Of a stretch of DNA of 64,000 nucleotides, positions 42,461 to 51,606 are shown piece by piece. Both the position numbers and the translations under genes were made by a program. Source of the stretch: Pseudomonas frederiksbergensis. Lineage in GTDB: Bacteria; Pseudomonadota; Gammaproteobacteria; Pseudomonadales; Pseudomonadaceae. The notes beneath the pieces were generated by a model. That model worked only from the letters and a program-made list of their open reading frames with translations. It was not told the origin of the DNA and ran no database searches. The stretch's first letter is position 1. Each line of letters begins with the position of its first letter. The stretch lies in NCBI RefSeq assembly GCF_003732275.1, contig NZ_MOBM01000038.1, positions 710,679-774,678 of the forward strand. Direction: 5' to 3'.

Positions 42461-43849
42461 ATGTCGACTCCAAATCCTCGTATTGCAGTTTTCGGTAATA
42501 GGGTTGCCAGTTCTAATGTCCCGGAACTTGAACACTTTTCGGATCTAAGCAGTTTATTGGCTGCGCCTGTATTCGATGTTCTATTGCTTGATATGCCAGC
42601 GGCTTATGCCGGGCGAGTGTTGCGCAAATTGCGCTCGACGCCGGCGTATCGCTACCAGCTCGTTTATTGCTGTCGAGACCAGGACGGCTGGTGTGAAGCA
42701 CTGGGCGATGGCGCATGCCCCGCCGAAACCAGCGAAATAAAAATGCTCTGGGAGATCTGGCGAGAACGCTTCAACCTGTTCCGGCAGGGTTCTGCGCCCG
42801 AGCGGTTTGAAAGTCGGGTGCTGTCGTGGCTGTGGTTGCGTGCCAACGCCCATGTGTATGCCCTGCGCGACCCCGAAGTCCCCCAGCATTATCGTTATCC
42901 GCTGCTCGAAGCACTGGCGGATGCCGAGCAGGTCAACCCGTTTGTCTGGCTCAGTTTGATGGTGCAGCACGACTGGCTGGAAGAGGGCGTGCTGGTCGAT
43001 CGCGTTCGTCTGTGTTCGGACTGTGGCTCGGGGCGCCTCAATTACATTGATGTGTGCGCCGAATGCCAGGCGATGGACATTTCGCGGCAGCCGTCGTTGC
43101 ACTGCTTCACCTGCGGTCACGTGGGTCATCAGGAGTCGTTTCTCAAGGATGGCGTGTTGCTCTGCCCCAACTGTCTGAACCGTTTGCGGCACATCGGCAG
43201 TGACTATGATCGCCCTTTGGAAAACTACCGCTGCCGCTCATGCCAGGCGTTTTTTGTCGACGCCGATGTGCAGGCGCGCTGCCTGGATTGCGGCTTGTCC
43301 CACGCGCCCGACAAGTTGCGCATACGCGAAGTTCGAGACTTTCGTCTGACGGAGGCAGGGCGCTTCCGTTGTCGCCAGGATTTCAACGATCGATCGATCG
43401 ACCATTTCGGCCGTCTCAATTTGTTGGGCGGCAAGGATTTCTTCGAGCTTTTGACCTGGCAGCTTCAGGTGGTGCGTCGTTACAAGCAGCCGGCGTTCTC
43501 ATTGATCGGCCTGCGCTTCGTCAATCTGGCCGGTACGCTGGCGCGTCTTGGTGAGCACCGCGGGCATGCCTTCATCGATAGCCTGACGGATCGCCTGAAA
43601 GAATCCGTCAGGGAAACCGATCGCTGCTCGCGAAGCACCGAAGAGTTCTTCTGGGTCATGCTGCCGCACACGGATGGCAAAGGGCTGGAGTTCGTCGCCC
43701 AGCGCTTGAGCCGGGTCGCCGAATTGTTTTCCGCGCCGGAGGTCAGTGATATTTCCCTGCGTGTCGTCAGTTTCACGGCCCCCGGGGATTTGCTCGAGAA
43801 AGAAGACGGTGAGCTGTTGCTGGCCCGTCTTGCCAGTGAGTTGATTTAA
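42461..43849 (+). CDS. TackOD1-like zinc-ribbon protein with degenerate GGDEF domain
   Basis: This 462-aa cytosolic protein has an N-terminal Rossmann/receiver-like region (RIAVFGNR, FDVLLLDMP; about 1-75) and a helical linker. A Cys-rich module follows at residues 185-277 with six CxxC pairs (CSDC, CAEC, CFTC, CPNC, CRSC, CLDC), matching the TackOD1 zinc-binding pattern. A diguanylate-cyclase-fold domain (about 315-460) ends it. There the GGDEF signature is STEEF (392-396), but the inhibitory-site motif RETD (384-387) survives. Catalysis is unlikely, and c-di-GMP binding is possible. It is the first gene of the polysaccharide locus, 3 bp from the synthase gene. Confidence 0.82.
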   Translation: MSTPNPRIAVFGNRVASSNVPELEHFSDLSSLLAAPVFDVLLLDMPAAYAGRVLRKLRSTPAYRYQLVYCCRDQDGWCEALGDGACPAETSEIKMLWEIWRERFNLFRQGSAPERFESRVLSWLWLRANAHVYALRDPEVPQHYRYPLLEALADAEQVNPFVWLSLMVQHDWLEEGVLVDRVRLCSDCGSGRLNYIDVCAECQAMDISRQPSLHCFTCGHVGHQESFLKDGVLLCPNCLNRLRHIGSDYDRPLENYRCRSCQAFFVDADVQARCLDCGLSHAPDKLRIREVRDFRLTEAGRFRCRQDFNDRSIDHFGRLNLLGGKDFFELLTWQLQVVRRYKQPAFSLIGLRFVNLAGTLARLGEHRGHAFIDSLTDRLKESVRETDRCSRSTEEFFWVMLPHTDGKGLEFVAQRLSRVAELFSAPEVSDISLRVVSFTAPGDLLEKEDGELLLARLASELI

Positions 43850-43852
43850 GCC

Positions 43853-45181
43853 ATGAGCCCGTTGATGGAGCAACTCTACAGCATGCTCAGTGCAATCATG
43901 GGGACGGACGGTTTGAGCCGGTTGTTCTACATGCTCTTTCCGTTGTTTCTGGTGTTTGAATTGCCGCTGACGATCATGGTGCTGCTTGGCGTATTGCGCT
44001 GGTTTACCCGTCGGCGCAGCAGCGTGCCGAAGACCAGCCTCTATCGGCCCAAGGTCTCTTGCATCATCACCTGCTACAGCGAAGGGATGGATGTCCAGAC
44101 CACGCTGTTAAGCCTGTGCGAGCAGACCTACCCCGGCCACATCGAGATGATCCCGGTGGTGGACGGCGCCACGGTGAATCAACCGACGCTCAGCGCCGTT
44201 CGCCGTTTCAACGTGGACCCGCTGTTGTACCCCCGGCGCCATTTACGCCCGATCGCCAAATGGCAGAGGGGCGGACGGGTGTCGTCATTGAACGCCGGTT
44301 TGTCCCATGCCAGCGGCGAAATCGTCATGGCGCTCGACGGTGATACATCCTTCGACAACAACATGGTCAGCGCCATCGTGCGCAATTTCGAAGACCCCTC
44401 GGTGCCTGCGGTCGCTGGCAGCCTGCGGGTGCGCAATGTCTGGGGTTCCTGGGTCACAGCGATGCAGGCGCTGGAATACGTGTTGTCGATTCACATGTCG
44501 AAAATCGGTCTGGCCGAATGGAACCTGGTGAATAACGTCTCAGGTGCCTTCGGCGCTTTCCGCCGCAGTTTCCTGGTGAAAATCGGTGGCTGGAACACCC
44601 ATACCGCGGAAGACCTGGACCTGACGTTGCGCATCAAAAGTTACTTCAAGCGACATGACTTGAGGATCCCCTTCGAGCCGGAAGCGATCGGGCACACCGA
44701 TGCACCCGCGACGCTCAGGCAGTTTCTGATGCAGCGTTTGCGCTGGGACGGCGACCTGTTTTTTCTGTACGTCAGAAAGCACAACCACAACATCAACCCG
44801 GATTTACTGGGCTGGCCAACCTTCCTGATGATCCTGCTCAGTGGCTTCTTTTTCCAGTTGGTGCTGCCGTTCATCATCTTCATCTACACCTTGCTGGCGC
44901 TATTCATTCTGCCGGGCAAGACGCTGTTGTTTCTGTTTGCGCTGATCTACCTGCTGTACCTGTTGATCACCATGCTGCTGTTCGGCGCCATGTTGTCGAT
45001 GGTGTCCGATCGACCTCGACAGGACGTGACCCTGGGGTTGTTGGTGCCGGTCTTCCCTCTGTTCATGCTACTCATTCGGTGCTGGAGCGCAGTGGCCATG
45101 CTCAACGAGATGTTTCGTCGAGGCCATGAAGAGACCTCGATGGCGCCGTGGTGGGTTCTTAAACGAGCCACGAGGTTTTGA
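43853..45181 (+). CDS. Processive GT2 polysaccharide synthase
   Basis: This 442-aa membrane glycosyltransferase has one N-terminal transmembrane helix, a GT-A catalytic domain with D162-G-D164 (ALDGDTSFD), the base E253/D254 (TAEDLDLTL) and the Q294-RLRW298 motif that marks processive beta-linkage synthases. Four C-terminal helices follow. The layout matches cellulose, PNAG and hyaluronan-type synthases without a PilZ domain. It should polymerise and extrude a glycan across the inner membrane, with the neighbouring HlyD-like protein guiding it onward. The product is unknown. Confidence 0.92.
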   Translation: MSPLMEQLYSMLSAIMGTDGLSRLFYMLFPLFLVFELPLTIMVLLGVLRWFTRRRSSVPKTSLYRPKVSCIITCYSEGMDVQTTLLSLCEQTYPGHIEMIPVVDGATVNQPTLSAVRRFNVDPLLYPRRHLRPIAKWQRGGRVSSLNAGLSHASGEIVMALDGDTSFDNNMVSAIVRNFEDPSVPAVAGSLRVRNVWGSWVTAMQALEYVLSIHMSKIGLAEWNLVNNVSGAFGAFRRSFLVKIGGWNTHTAEDLDLTLRIKSYFKRHDLRIPFEPEAIGHTDAPATLRQFLMQRLRWDGDLFFLYVRKHNHNINPDLLGWPTFLMILLSGFFFQLVLPFIIFIYTLLALFILPGKTLLFLFALIYLLYLLITMLLFGAMLSMVSDRPRQDVTLGLLVPVFPLFMLLIRCWSAVAMLNEMFRRGHEETSMAPWWVLKRATRF

Positions 45182-45182
45182 T

Positions 45183-46145
45183 ATGCGATCGGTCCTTCTA
45201 GCCTTGACGCTGTCGCTGCCCCCTGCGGCGCTCGTCGCACAACCGCTGCCCCTTCAGGGTTTGATCGACAAGCAGCAAGCCGGCCCCATGTTTCGCGCCG
45301 CCGAGGCCGACCTGCGGCAACCGCGTTTGTTGCTGGCGTCCACATCAGCGGCAGCGCCGAAAGCAGGGGCAGAGGCGGGGACGAGTTCGGGCAAATGGTC
45401 CCAGGCCAGTTATGTCTGGGACAGCGAAGCGTTGCTCGATCCCGATCGGCGCGAGGCGGAGCTTCAGGCGCTGCGCAAGGCCGGGATGGACAAGATCTAC
45501 CTCGGCCTCAAGGCTGCACAGGTTAATGACTTGGTCACGACTCGCCGACGACTGGAGCAATTGCTTCAGGACGCGGCCCGAGAAGATCTGCAAGTGAGTC
45601 TGTTGCTCGGCGATTCGAGCTGGATCGAGCCGACGGACCGCCACCAGCTCAGCGATTTACTGAAGAAGTTAAAGGGGCTTGCATTCAGCAGCCTGCATCT
45701 GGACCTCGAGGTCGAACAACTGGGCATGCCCGTGCCCGATCAGCGCCTGAAAAACTGGCTCGATACCTTGCGCATGGCGTCAAACGAGAGCCCATGGCCC
45801 GTGGAAATTTCCAGCCATCATCGCTGGTTCGTTGAACCCAAGCCTGGGCAAACCTGTGTGCCTTGCTCACTTCCCGAGGCCGGCGTGCGTCAGGTCAGCC
45901 TGATGATATACACCCGCAACCCGAAAAACAGCGCACGCATGACAGAGCAGATCGCCCAGCGTTGGCCGGCGCTGCAATTTCGTTTGGCACAAAGCACAGA
46001 ACCCGAATTGCCAGCCACGGAAAGCTGGGCGGGAGCATCGACTGAACAGTTGAAACACCAGGCCAGCGCCTGGCGCGAACAATTGCAACCGCGGGGGGTT
46101 GCCGGTATCGACTGGCAGGCCTGGCGAGACTTCCCCAAACGGTGA
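45183..46145 (+). CDS. Periplasmic protein of polysaccharide locus, possible glycosidase-like fold
   Basis: This 320-aa exported protein has signal peptide MRSVLLALTLSLPPAALVA. The pattern (SYVWDSEALLDPDRREAELQALRKAGMDKIYLGLKAAQV, LAFSSLHLDLEVEQLGMP, GVRQVSLMIYTRNP) resembles an (alpha/beta)8 barrel with strand-end acidic residues, as in PelA- or PgaB-like hydrolases. This is inference, as no family signature is certain. Two cysteines (CVPC) could form a disulfide or bind metal. The ATG at 45183 directly follows the synthase stop. It may trim or modify the polymer in the periplasm. Confidence 0.7.
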   Translation: MRSVLLALTLSLPPAALVAQPLPLQGLIDKQQAGPMFRAAEADLRQPRLLLASTSAAAPKAGAEAGTSSGKWSQASYVWDSEALLDPDRREAELQALRKAGMDKIYLGLKAAQVNDLVTTRRRLEQLLQDAAREDLQVSLLLGDSSWIEPTDRHQLSDLLKKLKGLAFSSLHLDLEVEQLGMPVPDQRLKNWLDTLRMASNESPWPVEISSHHRWFVEPKPGQTCVPCSLPEAGVRQVSLMIYTRNPKNSARMTEQIAQRWPALQFRLAQSTEPELPATESWAGASTEQLKHQASAWREQLQPRGVAGIDWQAWRDFPKR

Positions 46146-46151
46146 GCCGTC

Positions 46152-47267
46152 ATGAAAATTCGTTTCGATAGTCGCAAGGAATTGAACCCCACCCAGGAAC
46201 AGGGCTTGAGCGTGCTGTACGCACCGGGCAAGCGCATGGCGTTTCGCGCGCGCTGGTATTTGATTCTGTTGCTGGTTGCCAGCCCCTTGATCTGGCTGGG
46301 TGGAAAGCTGGCGTACAGCATGCTGATGATCGACGCACCGGCGCAATTGCGCCTGCCGATTTACGAGGTACGAGCGCGCGATGCCGGCCGGGTCGATCAG
46401 CTGTTTGCGAAGGCGGGCGAGCAAGTCCAGGCCGATCAGATGCTGGTCAGTCTGGACAACCCGGAATGGCGGGCCCGGCTGGCGCAACTGGCGGCCATGC
46501 CGACCAAGGCGACGGGCACAGGCACCGGCACTGCCCAATTGGGCGGTCGCGAGCGTCAGTTGCTCCAGACCCGAATCGGCAGGGCGGAACAAAAAATCAA
46601 GGAATTGGAGTACCTGGTTGACCGAGGCGCGGCGGCTCGCGGCGAGGTGCTGGCAGCGCAGTCGGAACTCGACGGGTTTCGAGCGGACCTGTTGGCGTTC
46701 GAACGCCGCGAGCAACTGGCGCGTCAGCCCCCGCAGGGGCTTGAGCGCGAGATCATTCAGCAGAACGCCGAACAGCAGTGGTTGAAGACGCGTCTCGCCG
46801 CGTTGTCGATCAAGGCGGGGCAAAGCGGCCGGATTGCGGAAGTGCTGGTAACCCCGGGCGAAAACGTCGGCGCCGGCACGTTGTTGATGCGCCTGGAGCG
46901 GCTGGAGGACCCGTTGCTATGGATTTATCTGGAACCGCTCAACATCAGTTACGCCGCTATCGGTCAGCCGCTACGCGTGCGCATGCCGGACGGCCAATGG
47001 CTGGCGGCTCACGTGGTTCAGGCGGTGGACAGCGCCGGGCGCACGCCGACGGTGCTGCGCGGGCCGTTTGCCGCCAGTGAAATGGGCTTGCAGGTCGCAG
47101 CCCGGTTTGATGACCCGCTGCCGCCGCGCTGGCGAATCGATCAACTGCCGTTGAATGTTCGCTTCCCCACCGATTGGCAAGAGATGTTCAGTGCCGGCCG
47201 GGCGTTGATGGAAAAAGTCGAGGGGCTCGTCGCGATGGATCGACCTACAACCACTACTCCAGAGTGA
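46152..47267 (+). CDS. HlyD-like membrane-fusion protein of polysaccharide locus
   Basis: This 371-aa protein has a cytosolic start, one transmembrane helix (WYLILLLVASPLIWLGGKLAYSML, about 35-58), a first lipoyl half (YEVRARDAGRVDQLFAKAGEQVQADQMLVSLDN), a coiled coil (RERQLLQTRIGRAEQKIKELEYLVDRGAAARGEVLAAQSELDGFRADLLAFERRE) and a second lipoyl half (IKAGQSGRIAEVLVTPGENVGAGTLLM). Alginate uses Alg44, a similar fusion protein with PilZ; no PilZ is present here, so c-di-GMP sensing may come from the first gene. The gene starts 6 bp after its neighbour. Confidence 0.9.
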   Translation: MKIRFDSRKELNPTQEQGLSVLYAPGKRMAFRARWYLILLLVASPLIWLGGKLAYSMLMIDAPAQLRLPIYEVRARDAGRVDQLFAKAGEQVQADQMLVSLDNPEWRARLAQLAAMPTKATGTGTGTAQLGGRERQLLQTRIGRAEQKIKELEYLVDRGAAARGEVLAAQSELDGFRADLLAFERREQLARQPPQGLEREIIQQNAEQQWLKTRLAALSIKAGQSGRIAEVLVTPGENVGAGTLLMRLERLEDPLLWIYLEPLNISYAAIGQPLRVRMPDGQWLAAHVVQAVDSAGRTPTVLRGPFAASEMGLQVAARFDDPLPPRWRIDQLPLNVRFPTDWQEMFSAGRALMEKVEGLVAMDRPTTTTPE

Positions 47268-47274
47268 ATTTGCC

Positions 47275-48222
47275 ATGTCTGCTGATCGAATTCTTGTGAC
47301 GGGTGGCGCGGGCTTCATTGGTTCGCACTTGGTCGAAGCCTTGCTTGAACACGGCTATGGCGTGCGGGTACTGGATGATCTTTCAACCGGCAAACTGGCA
47401 AATCTGCCGGTGGACCGGGCGCATTTGAGCCTGATAGTCGGGGATGTAGCAGACGCGCCGACGGTGGAGCGCGCCCTGAAAGATTGCAGCGCGGTGGTGC
47501 ATCTGGCCGCCGTCGCCTCGGTCCAGGCGTCGGTCGAAGACCCGGTCGCCACCCATCAAAGTAACTTCATCGGAACGCTGAATATCTGCGAAGCCATGCG
47601 CGAGGCAGGTCTGAGAAGGGTGGTGTTCGCCTCCAGCGCCGCCATCTATGGCAACAACGGCGAAGGCACCCCCATTACCGAAGACACGCCCAAAGCCCCG
47701 TTGACGCCCTATGCCGCGGACAAACTGGCCAGTGAGCATTTCTTCGATTTTTACCGCCGCCAGCATGGTCTGGAGCCAGTGATTCTGCGCTTCTTCAACA
47801 TTTACGGACCGCGCCAGGACCCTTCATCGCCTTACTCCGGGGTCATCAGTATCTTCAGCGAAAGAGCCCAGAAACACCTGCCCGTCACGGTGTACGGGGA
47901 CGGTGAACAGACCCGGGATTTCGTTTATGTGGAGGACCTTGTAAAGGTACTGGTACAGGCGGTGAAAGAATCGGAGCCGAGCGGCGAACCGGTCAACGTC
48001 GGTTTCAACCGCTCCACCAGCATCAACGAGCTGGCGGCCACGTTGAGTACGCTGCTGGGCCGGCCTCTGGCGTTGAATTACGCTGCCCCGCGTTCCGGTG
48101 ACATCCGCCATTCCCGGGCCGATAACCAACGTTTGCTTGAACGTTTTCGATGCACCGAGCCGACTTGTTTTGCCGATGGTTTGGGTCACTTGCTCAGAAG
48201 TCTGGAGAGCGGCGACCGCTGA
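47275..48222 (+). CDS. NAD-dependent sugar epimerase/dehydratase
   Basis: This 315-aa extended SDR has GGAGFIG (10-16) for NAD, catalytic Y146/K150 (YAADK), and the RFFNIYGPRQDP and GDGEQTRDFVYVEDL regions of UDP-glucose 4-epimerase or UDP-glucuronate-type enzymes. It probably makes an activated sugar for the synthase, such as UDP-galactose, UDP-GalNAc or a related epimer. It starts 7 bp after the HlyD-like gene, so it belongs to the same operon. Confidence 0.92.
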   Translation: MSADRILVTGGAGFIGSHLVEALLEHGYGVRVLDDLSTGKLANLPVDRAHLSLIVGDVADAPTVERALKDCSAVVHLAAVASVQASVEDPVATHQSNFIGTLNICEAMREAGLRRVVFASSAAIYGNNGEGTPITEDTPKAPLTPYAADKLASEHFFDFYRRQHGLEPVILRFFNIYGPRQDPSSPYSGVISIFSERAQKHLPVTVYGDGEQTRDFVYVEDLVKVLVQAVKESEPSGEPVNVGFNRSTSINELAATLSTLLGRPLALNYAAPRSGDIRHSRADNQRLLERFRCTEPTCFADGLGHLLRSLESGDR

Positions 48223-48362
48223 GTACCCGGGGCGTATTACCGGATGGAACTGTTGCAGCAGGCGCACCGTCAATCGAGGACAGGGCCGCCAGATCTGAGT
48301 GAGAGGAAACGCCGAGGTGCTGGAGGCCATTATCCTTCGACCCCATGACGGAGGGCCCCTCA

Positions 48363-51300
48363 ATGAGGATCGCTCAGATCGCGCCGCTTACCGAACGTTG
48401 TCCGCCCCGTTTGTACGGTGGCACTGAGCGGATTGTGTCTTACCTGACCGAAGAGCTGGTGCGTCAGGGTCACGATGTCACGCTCTTCGCCAGCGGCGAT
48501 TCGCAAACCTCGGCACGTCTGGAATCGGGCGCGCACCAGGCTCTGCGGTTCGATCCACGCATCAAGGACGGGGCGCCTCATCACATCCTGATGCTTGATC
48601 AAGTCTTGCGTCAGGCGGATCAATTCGACGTGATGCATTTTCATGTCGATATCTTTCATTTTCCGTTGATTCGACACTTGGCCGGGCGCAGCGTGACCAC
48701 GCTTCACGGGCGTCTGGACATTGCGGACTACCAATCCTTTTACCCTCACTTTCCCGAGGTGCCGCTGGTTTCGGTGTCCAAGGCGCAACGCACCCCGGTG
48801 AAGGGTGACGTCAACTGGGTGGGCAATGTCTACCACGGCATTCCGGGTGATCTGCTGACCTTCAACCCTGAACCGAGCGGCGACTATCTGGTGTTTCTGG
48901 GGCGTATCTCTCCTGAAAAGCGCCCGGACCGGGCCATCGAGATTGCCTTGAAGGCGGGGCTGTCATTGAAGATCGCGGCCAAGGTCGACAGGGCTGATCA
49001 GGTGTATTGGGAAGAAGTCATCGCACCGATGATCGCCTCCCATCCGAATGTCGAATTTCTCGGCGAGATTGATGAATCGCAAAAGGCAGACTTGCTGGGC
49101 AATGCTCGCGCCTTGATCTTTCCCATCGACTGGCCCGAGCCGTTCGGTCTGGTCATGATCGAAGCCATGGCCTGCGGCACGCCGGTGATTGCGTTTGGTC
49201 AGGGCTCGGTGCCGGAAGTGATCGACGAGGGCGTGTCCGGTTACATCGTCGATGGCGTCGCAGGGGCAGTAGCGGCGGTGCAGCGGTTGGCAGAGCTGGA
49301 TCGGCGCAAGGTGCGGGCCAGGTTCGACGAGCGGTTCACGGTCGAGCGCATGACCAATCACTATCTGGAGTTGTATCGCCATCTGACGGCGGGCAACACC
49401 TATGGCCATCCCTCCACACCCTTCGATATTCCGGCCACCGCGTCGCTGCAAGAGCTGCGCTTGCGCAACCTGAAAAACAACGACACCTTCGCGGTGTTCG
49501 ATCCCAATGGCGACGTGTTGTTTGCGGACGACAGCCCGCAAGGGATTTTCCATACCGATACCCGACACCTTTCCGGGCTCTACCTGACGCTTAACGGCGC
49601 GCGGCCGCTGTTGCTCAGTTCCACGCTACGAGACGATAACGCGATGCTCACGTGCGACCTGACCAACCCGGATCTGTTCGACGCCCATGGTGAAAAAATC
49701 CTGCACCACGATTTGATCCATCTGCGTCGCTCACGATTCTTGTGGAATGGCTCCTGTTATGAACGGCTGACCCTGCGCAATTTCGACGATTCGCCCCAGC
49801 ATCTGCAATTGAGAATCCAGTTCGCGGCCGACTTCAAAGATTTGTTCGAAGTTCGCGGCGCTCGGCGTCCGCAACGCGGTGAAGGGCACCGGGCGGAGAT
49901 TACCGATGAAGAGGTGGTGCTTTCCTATACCGGCCTGGACCACAAACGGCGCATGACCCGCCTGCGTTTTGCCCCGGTGCCGGCCAGCCTGACCTGTGAT
50001 TCGGCGTTGTTCGAGGTTCGGCTGGCCCCGGGGGAAAGCCAGTCGCTGTTCATGGACATCAATTGCGGCGTGCAAAATCCGCCGTTTACGGTGCGCCATG
50101 GGTTCTTTATTTCATTGCGCGATTCCCGGCGCGAGTTACGCACATTCTCTTCGCGGGCGGCCTCTGTGGTGACCTCCCATGATGTGTTCAACGAGGCGGT
50201 CAGCCGCAGCGTTTCCGACCTCTACATGCTCATGACCAAAACCCGCGAGGGGCTATATCCCTATGCCGGCATTCCATGGTTCAGCACCGTTTTCGGACGA
50301 GATGCGCTGATCACGGCATGGGAGATGCTGTGGTTCGATCCCGGTATTGCCAAAGGCGTGCTCGGGCATCTGGCCGCCAACCAGGCAACCATCGTTGACC
50401 CCCACGCCGATTCCGAGCCCGGTAAAATCCTGCACGAGATAAGGCTGGGGGAAATGGCCGAGTTGGGCGAGGTGCCGTTCCGACGTTATTACGGCAGCAT
50501 CGATTCCACGCCGTTGTTCGTCATGCTGGCCGCCGCGTACCTGGAGCGCACCAATGACCTGGGTACACTGCGTCAGCTCTGGCCCAATATCGAAGCGGCG
50601 CTGACCTGGATCGAGGAGTACGGCGACCGCGATGGCGATGGTTTTGTCGAGTATGGCCGGCAGTCCGCCGAGGGGCTGATTAACCAGGGCTGGAAAGACA
50701 GCCACGATTCGGTTTTCCATGCCAATGGGCAACTGGCCGTGGGCCCGATTGCGATTGTCGAAGTTCAGGCCTATGTGTATGGCGCCTGGACTGGTGCGGC
50801 CAAAATCGCTCGTCGGCTGGGTGATCCGGAGCGGGCTCAGCGCCTGAAATACAAGGCTCAACGCTTGCGTGAAGAATTCGATTCCCGCTTCTTCGACGAA
50901 GAACTGGGCACTTATGTATTGGCCCTGGACGGCAACAAGAAACCCTGTCGAATCCGTACCTCCAATGCCGGTCATGCCCTGTTCGCCGGCATCGCTTACC
51001 CGGAACGCGCGGCGTCGGTCGTCGACGCCCTTATGGACCGCTCATCCTTTTCCGGTTGGGGCGTGCGCACGGTCGCGTCCTCCCAGGCTCGCTATAACCC
51101 GATGAGTTATCACAACGGCTCCGTCTGGCCCCACGACAATGCGCTGATCGCCGCTGGTTTCGCCCGCTACGGATATCGTCGGGACGCGGCGCGGATTTTC
51201 GAAGGCCTGTTCGCCGCGTCTACCTATATCGATCTGCGGCGCTTGCCCGAACTGTTTTGCGGCTTTGCCCGGCAACGCACCCAAGGGCCGACGTTCTATC

Positions 51301-51563
51301 CAGTCGCCTGCATGCCCCAGGCCTGGGCCGCCGCTGCGCCGTTGTCGATGATTCAGTCGTGCCTGGGGCTGAGCTTCAGGCCGAGGAAACTCAACATCCT
51401 GTTCGACGAACCGGTGCTCCCGGCATTTCTGGACACCATCGCCTTGCGGCGTTTGGCAGTGGGTGCCGAATGTGTGGACTTGATGCTCCGGCGCTCGGGG
51501 GAAAATGTCATGATCGAGGTTCTCGATCGCCAGGGCCCGGTGCGAATCTTGAGCACCAGTTAG
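48363..51563 (+). CDS. Fused GT4 glycosyltransferase and glycogen-debranching-type glucosidase
   Basis: This 1066-aa single chain has an N-terminal GT-B glycosyltransferase, family 4 like (RIAQIAPLTERCPPRLYGGTERIVSYLTEELVRQGHDVTLFAS; the EPFGLVMIEAMACGTPVI nucleotide-sugar motif near residue 258). From about 352 a glycogen-debranching N-terminal domain follows (LRNLKNNDTFAVFDPNGDVLFADDSPQGIFHTDTRHLSG). An amylo-alpha-1,6-glucosidase-like (alpha/alpha)6 barrel runs from about 590 (GIPWFSTVFGRDALITAWEML, INQGWKDSHDSVFH). GGAGGGCCCC precedes the ATG. It lies 140 bp after the epimerase gene. No signal peptide is present, so it acts in the cytosol. One protein may both build and trim an alpha-glucan. 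Confidence 0.9.
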   Translation: MRIAQIAPLTERCPPRLYGGTERIVSYLTEELVRQGHDVTLFASGDSQTSARLESGAHQALRFDPRIKDGAPHHILMLDQVLRQADQFDVMHFHVDIFHFPLIRHLAGRSVTTLHGRLDIADYQSFYPHFPEVPLVSVSKAQRTPVKGDVNWVGNVYHGIPGDLLTFNPEPSGDYLVFLGRISPEKRPDRAIEIALKAGLSLKIAAKVDRADQVYWEEVIAPMIASHPNVEFLGEIDESQKADLLGNARALIFPIDWPEPFGLVMIEAMACGTPVIAFGQGSVPEVIDEGVSGYIVDGVAGAVAAVQRLAELDRRKVRARFDERFTVERMTNHYLELYRHLTAGNTYGHPSTPFDIPATASLQELRLRNLKNNDTFAVFDPNGDVLFADDSPQGIFHTDTRHLSGLYLTLNGARPLLLSSTLRDDNAMLTCDLTNPDLFDAHGEKILHHDLIHLRRSRFLWNGSCYERLTLRNFDDSPQHLQLRIQFAADFKDLFEVRGARRPQRGEGHRAEITDEEVVLSYTGLDHKRRMTRLRFAPVPASLTCDSALFEVRLAPGESQSLFMDINCGVQNPPFTVRHGFFISLRDSRRELRTFSSRAASVVTSHDVFNEAVSRSVSDLYMLMTKTREGLYPYAGIPWFSTVFGRDALITAWEMLWFDPGIAKGVLGHLAANQATIVDPHADSEPGKILHEIRLGEMAELGEVPFRRYYGSIDSTPLFVMLAAAYLERTNDLGTLRQLWPNIEAALTWIEEYGDRDGDGFVEYGRQSAEGLINQGWKDSHDSVFHANGQLAVGPIAIVEVQAYVYGAWTGAAKIARRLGDPERAQRLKYKAQRLREEFDSRFFDEELGTYVLALDGNKKPCRIRTSNAGHALFAGIAYPERAASVVDALMDRSSFSGWGVRTVASSQARYNPMSYHNGSVWPHDNALIAAGFARYGYRRDAARIFEGLFAASTYIDLRRLPELFCGFARQRTQGPTFYPVACMPQAWAAAAPLSMIQSCLGLSFRPRKLNILFDEPVLPAFLDTIALRRLAVGAECVDLMLRRSGENVMIEVLDRQGPVRILSTS

Positions 51564-51606
51564 GGTGATGAGCGCGGGGCTTGGATTCTGAATATCTCGT
51601 AGCATG

